Below are positions 59,901-64,000 of a stretch of 64,000 nucleotides of DNA, piece by piece (position 1 is the stretch's first letter; each line of letters begins with the position of its first letter). The position numbers and the translations under genes are program-made. Origin of the DNA: Chlorops oryzae (Eukaryota > Arthropoda > Insecta > Diptera > Chloropidae); the NCBI GenBank assembly GCA_020466095.1, contig CM035808.1, positions 15,844,785 through 15,908,784 on the forward strand, read 5' to 3'. The notes beneath the pieces were generated by a model. It was not told where the DNA came from, did no database searches, and saw only the letters and a list, made by a program, of their open reading frames with translations.

Positions 59901-62117
59901 CCTTCTGTCTATCCGTCCGTCAGTCTGTCTCTCTGTCCGTCCGTCTGTTCGTCCGTCCGTCTGTCCGTTTGTCTATTTTTGTTCAATAAGATGCAATGTA
60001 AGCGAAAAAGGGTAAAACGAATTTTATAGCTCTGAAGAGCAGACTTGTCTAGTTCTTTGCCTGTCGAGTTTGTTTTGCTTTGTTTTGCTTTGTTTTGTAA
60101 TGTTTTGTAAGGAAATCGTTGAAGCGTTGGAGGTTAATACGGCCGAACGGAAATTATAGGCGTGCGCATAGTTAAGCGGCACACTATGGCCGATCTTCGT
60201 GAACTTGAAATCGCAGTCGCTTTGAACAGACAATGACATCAATTTTTAATTCCATAAGGACTCAAAGAACTTTTCGTCTCTCAGAATTTCCCATTCGAAA
60301 TATTGATATGTTAATGATGAACGACTCCCATTTATACATAAATATATATACATATATATTATGTATATATGAGTGAGTGTGCCCCTATATCGGACGAACA
60401 AATGATCTCAACAACGAAATATGACAAGCCAAAGCAATGTAGCATACAGGATATATCACACGAAACTGAAAAATGTGTGCAAGGAGCGCGAATCGTTGAA
60501 CGTGAATTGAATGCATTCAAAATGTGTATTTAACGTGCACAATTTTTGCGCAGCGCACATGCAGAAATCAAAGAAACGAATACTCATGCCGTACATACAT
60601 ACATACATACGCATGAATGCGTGCATGCATGTTTGTTCGTATGTGCGCATGCGCACTGTCCACACGTTGAAGGTGGCTCCGGCATTCCTTGGCGTACGCA
60701 TACTCGTTCAATAATACCTCCTGCTGTCCGTAGGACATAGAGCATCGCGGCAAAGTGAAGTGTGCCGCCGTCATCAAGTGATCGGATTCCAGGCAACTTA
60801 ACCATGGGAAACTGTAAGATCCGTCTGCGGTCTGAACCGAACAATAAACCTTATGTCTGTTTACCACGGACATTCTGTCTGCCGCGGCGATGCAATGAGA
60901 CGACGCATAGCAATACGATGTCGATGTCGTCGTCGTGGTTGTCGTCGTCGATGACGGTGGCCATTCGAATTCGACTTGCAACAAAACAAGAAACTTAATT
61001 GTGAGGAGCTTGTCTCCCTTTTGGGGGCTTAAGCGCACAAAATAAAAGCGCAAGTGAAGAGCCGTAAACGAAAAGCAAAAGTTCAGGCGCTTCAAGGCAT
61101 CGACATGCACAGTGCGAAATGGCGCACTTGAGCATAGATCGCAACACGTAGAATTCCTAATAGAATACATATATGTACGAGGAGGGGAGCACAAGTGGAA
61201 CCAAGTATATCTACCTAAAGATGTGCCAACAGAAGAAAAGAGCCATCTCAAAGCTACAACCAATTCTTGTGGAATTGTATGCATAAAAGTTAACGTGGGA
61301 CGACTATATATGATGATGATGATGATGATGATGACGAAGATGATCATGATGGTATGACGACGACGTGCGTTCGATCGTTCGTTCCTTCGTCCGTTTCGTG
61401 CCATTTGAAATCGACAGGATGAGGAGCGAACAAGCGATTCGTACATTAAAGTAACTTACCGACTCAAGAGTGCCTCATTGATTGCATAAATGAAGAACGA
61501 ACGAACGAACGACTAACTGACTGACTGAGCGACTGAGCGACTGATTGACGAAGTGACTGGCGCAGAGCCTTGCACTTAACTACTAAACGATTCACTGCAT
61601 AATAAATAGATATATAGATTGAAAGGCAACCGGACGGGGAGAAAAGTGGAAGAAATAAAAAGTCGAGCGCCACAGACGACACAAAAGCATTAACACCGCT
61701 GAACTTTCGGGCTCGAAATGGAATCACAATGGAATTTCTATATTGTTCCAAGCGTTTTATGTTTTAAGACCGTCGGCCGGAAACATGTTTTATGGCCTAT
61801 CCTTGTAGATACATATTTATTACGTGTATATATGTATGTATGTATATGAGGTTATGTATGTGTGTGCGTATGTAGCAATCAAGTCATGTACTTACAATTA
61901 AATCACTTTTGTATATGCTATTGTCCGTGTAGAAGACCAAAAGATCCGCGGATAGCGCACGACAGCTCGGCTCACGCAATTTCGATGCTAACAGTAAACA
62001 TGCAGCCGCCAGTATTTGCAAATGGGTCTTTCGCACTGATTTCGTCGATAGAAAACGATCCATATAGTTAAGCGCTAATAGTACAACTTCCTCTTGGCAT
62101 TTTTCTTCGGCACAAAC
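28347..62117 (-). CDS. CycD: Cyclin D, last four exons (5' end beyond window)
   Basis: Model on the minus strand: 62117-61896, 36136-35962, 31054-30909, 28649-28347, with phases 0, 1 and 0 at the three introns and GT/AG at every junction. 281 residues are recovered. Cyclin D activates Cdk4/6 to drive growth and the G1-S transition in the nucleus. Sequence support: VCAEEKCQEEVVLLALNYMD (core of the first cyclin box), REPSCRALSADLLVFYTDNS, KWELYVLSRLGWDLSSVTPL (second cyclin fold), SASTIAASSIAAALNGLNWH, then a polyglutamine tail. The N-terminal region with the LxCxE motif and the start of the cyclin box must lie right of position 62117, probably outside the window. The 25,759-bp intron interrupts the cyclin-fold coding sequence. 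Convergent with Lrp4. Confidence 0.97.
28651..29375. repeat. Series of paired local duplications in CycD intron
   Basis: Successive segments occur twice in a row, each pair imperfect. Pairs: about 28651-28727/28764-28853 (TAAAAGATAGAAA ... TTCATAGTAATCG); about 28862-28980/28980-29084 (ATATGCGGTACTCC ... AGTAAGCAT); about 29112-29175/29209-29271 (GCGCCATAGGT ... AGCGGCAAACA); about 29288-29327/29330-29374 (GAACTGCCTA ... AATAGCTTA). The order is A A' B B' C C' D D'. Confidence 0.7.
29376..30908. other. CycD intron, rest
   Basis: A candidate degraded hAT end (reverse complement CAGGGCCCGATTTAGAGGAT) finishes at about 29815. Poly-A/AATA tract at about 30050-30086. No coding signal. Confidence 0.4.
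30909..31054 (-). CDS. CycD: CycD exon: second cyclin fold, C-terminal helices
   Basis: Begins in phase 1, completing Glu, then HYFSVYSASTIAASSIAAAL and a Leu-rich helix ending DLTSVEQ at GTAAGA. SASTIAASSIAA is a signature shared with other fly cyclin D proteins. Confidence 0.96.
31055..31204. other. CycD intron between exon and SINE fragment
   Basis: Only the pyrimidine tract of the acceptor and AT-rich sequence are seen. Confidence 0.4.
31205..31290 (+). mobile_element. SINE 3' fragment leading into the CCTAA array
   Basis: It matches the SINE 3' body: CGTGGTATCACAACGGGCCC, then GTGTCACCCTC, GGCGGCAGCCACATTAACCT. The tRNA-related head is absent. Other copies end in CACTAACCCTAAC (15.8 kb) or CACCCTAACC (40.8 kb), so the tail motif CCTAA is part of the element. 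Confidence 0.82.
31288..31957. repeat. (CCTAA)n array, equal to (TTAGG)n on the minus strand
   Basis: About 134 pentamers. The first 110 bp are degenerate (AACTAA, CTTACC, TATCC variants). Long perfect runs follow, for example about 31604-31824 and 31826-31957. The unit is the canonical arthropod telomere repeat. It begins directly at the 3' end of a SINE. Confidence 0.97.
31958..35961. other. CycD 4.9-kb intron, remaining part
   Basis: Contains a GGATC/GGAACGG-rich patch at about 33505-33605, (AAAT)n near 33978-34015 and several A-rich runs. No RNA or protein gene is recognised. Confidence 0.4.
35962..36136 (-). CDS. CycD: CycD exon: start of second cyclin fold
   Basis: Begins KWELYVLSRLGWDLSSVTPL after the acceptor CTTTTTCAG and ends AFISLAAK plus one base (phase 1) before GTAAGC. 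A damaged duplicate of its 5' edge lies about 305 bp upstream (36413-36441). Confidence 0.97.
36413..36643 (-). repeat. Duplicate of CycD exon edge and splice acceptor (decoy exon)
   Basis: It repeats about 36103-36372, including the acceptor CTTTTTCAG and the first bases of the cyclin exon. In this copy one G is missing from the start AAATGGGAAC and further small losses follow, so translation from this acceptor (36441 leftward) would read KWNSMSSLRFFV then stop at 36405-36403. Confidence 0.85.
36800..37520. repeat. Long pyrimidine (CT-rich) tract in CycD giant intron
   Basis: About 700 bp of nearly pure C/T on the plus strand with CTCTCTCTC cores between 37100 and 37380, purine (GAGAG) on the gene strand. 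It yields spurious Leu/Ser-rich frames. Confidence 0.9.
37521..40162. other. CycD giant intron, no gene recognised
   Basis: Simple repeats only: poly-A at about 38272-38294, (GTAT)n at 38436-38452, (CA)n at 39020-39036, (ATCG)n at 39400-39420, poly-T at 39806-39827. TTGTTGTTG tracts occur near 38475 and 39210-39260. Confidence 0.4.
40163..40588 (+). mobile_element. CCTGCAGTAAT MITE family, complete copy
   Basis: Terminal inverted repeats CCTGCAGTAAT are exact at both ends; 426 bp. The interior has palindromic GGACTAGTCC-type and GGCTAGCC motifs. Copies at 55037-55438 and 15971-16175 are in the same orientation. No clear target duplication was seen. Confidence 0.85.
40824..41014 (-). mobile_element. 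tRNA-derived SINE, complete copy with 10-bp TSD
   Basis: On the minus strand it starts in a tRNA-like head with A box TGGCGTAGTTGG and B box GGTTCAAATCC, 45 bp apart, then a T-rich linker, then CGTGGTATCACAACCGGCCC and a tail CCACCCTAACCAAGC. GGTATGTTAG stands on both sides (40814-40823 and 41015-41024). The tRNA-like part cannot be a working tRNA because the stems do not pair well. Confidence 0.92.
41025..44628. other. CycD giant intron, no gene recognised
   Basis: Contains (CT)n at 41453-41478, (CATA)n at 41544-41567, a reversed end of the 20329-type repeat at about 41608-41631, and GACT repeats near 44092-44128. A 136-codon frame at 42850-43260 (Asp run, then Ala-rich) is unlike any family I know and lacks support. 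Confidence 0.4.
44629..45172. mobile_element. piggyBac-like MITE with TTAA flanks
   Basis: Left GCCCAAATTCCAATATTGCG and right (reverse complement) GCCGAAAATCCAATATTGCG continue as inverted repeats for about 50 bp (GAGAGCNCGATGCGAGAG). TTAA lies immediately outside both ends (44625-44628 and 45173-45176), the piggyBac target. No transposase frame. Confidence 0.8.
45414..45539. mobile_element. PIF/Harbinger-like MITE, TTA target duplication
   Basis: Left GGCCCATTTGCTGCAGTTCC and right (reverse complement) GGCCCATTTGCTACTGTTCT, both running on into GGTTAAA, with TTA on each side. 126 bp, almost a pure foldback. Confidence 0.83.
45755..45940. mobile_element. hAT-like MITE with CAGKGGCGGATT ends
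   Basis: Left CAGGGGCGGATTACG and right (reverse complement) CAGTGGCGGATTTAC. Flanking octamers AGTACTTG and GATACCTG agree at five of eight positions, all differences being transitions, so it is probably an old insertion. GCCCTA and its complement recur inside. Confidence 0.7.
45941..48904. other. CycD giant intron, no gene recognised
   Basis: AT-rich. An isolated end (reverse complement GTAAGCCTAAATTCCAATAT) at about 47219-47240 resembles the TTAA MITE at 44629, but no partner was found. Confidence 0.4.
48905..49227. mobile_element. MITE with CCCAGCCGGAAAT ends and TA flanks
   Basis: CCCAGCCGGAAAT and its exact complement bound 323 bp, with TA outside each (48903-48904, 49228-49229). The right-hand 190 bp is homologous, in reverse, to the interior of the hAT MITE at 8755-9228. 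Confidence 0.8.
49228..50277. other. CycD giant intron, no gene recognised
   Basis: Ordinary AT-rich sequence with short A-runs near 49330-49405. Confidence 0.4.
50278..50490 (-). repeat. Dispersed repeat family R1, copy 2
   Basis: Reverse-orientation partner of 13550-13770, with small indels. It starts (minus strand) near CACCACAAAACTAGCGCAGT and ends near GCAGCTTTTCATCTAGAGAA. Confidence 0.75.
50491..52454. other. CycD giant intron, simple repeats only
   Basis: (ATC)n imperfect tract at about 50817-50862, (CAA)n at about 51219-51235, AAAAT runs. The 145-150-codon frames here are built from these repeats. Confidence 0.4.
52455..52630 (-). mobile_element. tRNA-derived SINE, second type or diverged copy
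   Basis: On the minus strand: GGTAGTTGAGAACT (A-box-like), then GGTTCGACTCCCAGCTC (B box), then TTGTTGTCCTGCCCTGGCCT and a (GTAT)n tail before GCCCTAACTGCC. The head resembles the other SINE copies; the 3' body differs. Confidence 0.65.
52871..53826. mobile_element. hAT-type element rich in ATCGATA motifs
   Basis: Left TAGGGTGGG...GGGAACAA and right (reverse complement) TAGGATGGGAACAA. Flanking octamers TCTAGAAC (52863-52870) and CTTAGAAC (53827-53834) agree at six of eight. Both subterminal zones hold many ATCGATA/CGATATATCG motifs. 956 bp, no transposase. Confidence 0.78.
53827..55036. other. CycD giant intron, no gene recognised
   Basis: AT-rich. Imperfect inverted segments around 54110-54250 (GGTTGATTCAAAAGGAAAA and its near complement) may be another old MITE but ends are unclear. 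Confidence 0.35.
55037..55438 (+). mobile_element. CCTGCAGTAAT MITE family, right-truncated copy
   Basis: Starts CCTGCAATAATATGGACTGA and follows 40163-40588 nearly base for base to AGGAAATTTAC, where it stops about 15 bp short of the expected right terminal repeat. Confidence 0.82.
55439..56567. other. CycD giant intron, no gene recognised
   Basis: A TTG repeat (about 55865-55885) and poly-A at 56240-56255 are the only structured parts. Confidence 0.4.
56568..57215. repeat. Long (CT)n/(CTTT)n tract in CycD giant intron
   Basis: About 650 bp of almost pure pyrimidine on the plus strand (GAGAG on the gene strand). All six long frames here (Leu/Ser-rich one way, Arg/Glu-rich the other) are artefacts of the repeat. 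Confidence 0.95.
57216..61895. other. CycD giant intron, 5' portion, no gene recognised
   Basis: Contains (CGTC/TCCG)n at about 59908-59968, (CATA)n at 60592-60610, GTCGTC repeats near 60920-60955, (GAT)n at 61311-61332 and GACT repeats at about 61511-61545. The 292-codon minus frame at 60568-61446 has no family similarity that I recognise. Confidence 0.4.
61896..62117 (-). CDS. CycD: CycD exon: core of first cyclin box
   Basis: 74 codons, phase 0 at both ends. It begins VCAEEKCQEEV after an acceptor ATTATTAAG and ends TDNSIYKSDLI before GTAAGT. It contains NYMDRFLS and the KLRE motif used in Cdk contact by D-type cyclins. Confidence 0.97.
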
Positions 62118-62639
62118 CTTAATAATGAGAAAGAAAAACAAAAATTAGCATCAAGTTCAATTCGTGTGTGCTTGACAAAAAATGAGATGGAAACATTTTG
62201 TTGTTGTTGCAATTTTTTTTTTTTTTTTGCAGCCTTTTTGTAACACAAATACTGTATGTGAGAATAGGTTAATTATGACTAAACGTTGATTCACACTGTC
62301 GAAACTTTTTTCCAAATATTTTTTCAATGGCAATAAATGTCTAACGATGTCATTTGATTTAACGTGCTGGAGAGCACGTTGGAGACTTTTGGGCTCAAGG
62401 ATTTTATTTCGCTGGAGTCTCAGCATGAGTTAAGAAATCTTTTTACGTTGAGTCTAGACAAGCAGAACAGAACAGAACAGAAAGTACGAAACTATTTGTA
62501 TGGTTTTAAGAATAAGGACACCCGATTTGACCCACTGGTATGAAATAAGTATTAAATAACTAATAAAATCAAACATATTCAAAGAACTTGCGAAGCAGAT
62601 CAATCCGATGCCTGAGGAATTCATAAGGATCATTTTTTT
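62118..62639. other. Next CycD intron, start
   Basis: Lies upstream of the cyclin-box exon on the gene strand. An 89-codon minus frame at 62157-62426 is not cyclin-like. (AGAAC)n at about 62463-62481. Confidence 0.4.
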
Positions 62640-63713
62640 AAGTTCTTATTTCATATTATTTTATTTTATTTTGTTTTATTTTATTTTTTTTTATTTATCT
62701 TATTATTTATTAATATATTATTTTTTAAATGTTGGTTTCGTTATAATTAGTTTTTAATTTTTATTTATTTTTAATTTTTTAATTTTATATAAGTATACGA
62801 ATTTTTTCTTATATTTTAAATTTTTTATTTTTTATATATTTTTATTTTTTAATATTTTAAATATTTTTTTTAATATTTTTTATATTTTTATATTTTATAT
62901 TTTTATATTTTTATATTTTTATATTTTTTTATATTTTTTATATTTTATATTTTTATATTTTTTATTTTATATTTTTTATATTTTTTTATTTATTTTTTAT
63001 ATTTTTTTATATTTTATATTTTTATATTTATTTTTTATATTTTTTATATTTTTTATATTTTTTATATTTTTTATATTTTTTATATTTTTTATATTTTTAT
63101 ATTTTTATATTTTTATATTTTTTATATTTTTTATATTTTTTATATTTTTTTATATTTTTATATTTTTATATTTTTTATATTTTTATATTTATATTTTTTA
63201 TATTTATATTTTTATATTTTTTATATTTTTTATATTTTTTATATTTTTTATATTTTTATATTTTTTATATTTTATATTTTTTATATTTTTTATATTTTTT
63301 ATATTTTTTATATTTTTTATATTTTTTATATTTTTATATTTTTTTATATTTTTTATATTTTTTATATTTTTATATTTTTATATTTTTTATATTTTTTATA
63401 TTTTTTATATTTTTTATATTTTTATATTTTTTATATTTTTTATATTTTTTATATTTTTTATATTTTTATTTTTTATATTTTTTATATTTTTTATATTTTT
63501 TATATTTTTTTTTATATTTTTTATATTTTTTATATTTTTATATTTTTTATATTTTTTATATTTTTTATATTTTTTATATTTTTTTATATTTTTTTATATT
63601 TTTTATATTTTTTATATTTTTTATATTTTTTATTATTTTTTATATATTTTTTATATTTTTTATATTTTTTATATTTTTTATATTTTTTATTTTTTTATAT
63701 TTTTTATCTCTGC
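62640..63713. repeat. AT minisatellite, unit TATATTTTT(T)
   Basis: About 1.07 kb with almost no G or C. It becomes regular from about 62880 on, as tandem TATATTTTTT units of 8-10 bp. Confidence 0.95.
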
Positions 63714-64000
63714 AAGTTTAAACAGTGCAAACACTACCTTAGACTTCACTGTGGGCCCCTAAGACAGTATTCTCACGCTATTTTAGTTCAAACGAATAAA
63801 TAACCCGTCCAAATATTGACGTATTACGTTGGAAAGAAATGTGTGATATTTTACGCATCTTTCATTTTTTTCACGCATATTCTAAGTATTAAAATGGAGT
63901 TTCAATGAATCTTAAAGAGTTCAATATGATGATACACACAAAAAGTGCATAAATTCCTGCTGGTTTGGGTTCTGCACGCTACTTTGCTTGAAGAAATAAA
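63714..64000. other. Unremarkable AT-rich end of window
   Basis: No coding or element signal. Presumably still intron of CycD, since the exon encoding the start of the cyclin box was not found. Confidence 0.3.

Noticed and set aside
60568..61446. 292-codon minus-strand frame in the CycD intron
   Set aside because: No recognisable domain, includes Thr and Ile repeats from microsatellites, and splice-aware CycD homology skips it.
62157..62426. Candidate CycD upstream exon
   Set aside because: The 89-codon frame lacks the expected cyclin sequence (a TP-x-MR...W-M-E type end) and has no suitable donor; the true exon is probably beyond the window.

Overview
The window looks like nuclear DNA of a brachyceran fly. 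It holds the 3' end of one intron-containing gene and most of a second, both with clear dipteran orthologues. The rest is AT-rich DNA full of small non-autonomous transposons, tRNA-derived SINEs, microsatellites and minisatellites. A tephritid-like genome would fit, but the species cannot be fixed from the sequence alone. There are no bacterial-type operons, no CRISPR array and no canonical tRNA or rRNA genes.

Genes. (1) Positions 71-3163, plus strand: the last nine coding exons (about 790 residues) of an LDL-receptor-related protein of the LRP4 type. They encode two YWTD beta-propellers each followed by an EGF module, an acidic juxtamembrane stretch, one transmembrane helix and a short tail with an NPxY motif. 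(2) Positions 28347-62117, minus strand: the last four coding exons of cyclin D (CycD). The 5' exon or exons lie to the right of the window. The cyclin fold is split by a 25.8-kb intron (36137-61895), and the C-terminal tail has a polyglutamine run. The genes are convergent and about 25 kb apart. I found no other convincing protein-coding gene.

Layout. 71-3163 Lrp4; 3164-28346 intergenic, with many MITEs, a TE nest at 8690-9811, a 1.65-kb hAT element at 10763-12412, a SINE split by a hAT MITE near 15.4-15.8 kb, further hAT elements at 18.5 and 20.9 kb, and a 500-bp GATC-containing minisatellite at 25.47-25.97 kb; 28347-36136 three CycD exons with two introns, one of which carries a 670-bp (CCTAA)n array; 36137-61895 the giant CycD intron, with two long pyrimidine tracts and at least ten MITE, SINE or other dispersed-repeat copies; 61896-62117 the cyclin-box exon; 62640-63713 a 1-kb AT minisatellite in the next intron.

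Most notable points. An array of (TTAGG)n, the ancestral insect telomere sequence that flies have lost, apparently grew from the CCTAA-containing tail of a SINE. Stretches next to two CycD splice acceptors are locally duplicated in an A A' B B' pattern, giving one decoy acceptor; this may be an assembly artefact. Several hAT-type elements have clear 8-bp target duplications, and three share the target core GTTCT. I see no sign of a new enzymatic or defence system; the novelty is in repeat biology and gene architecture.
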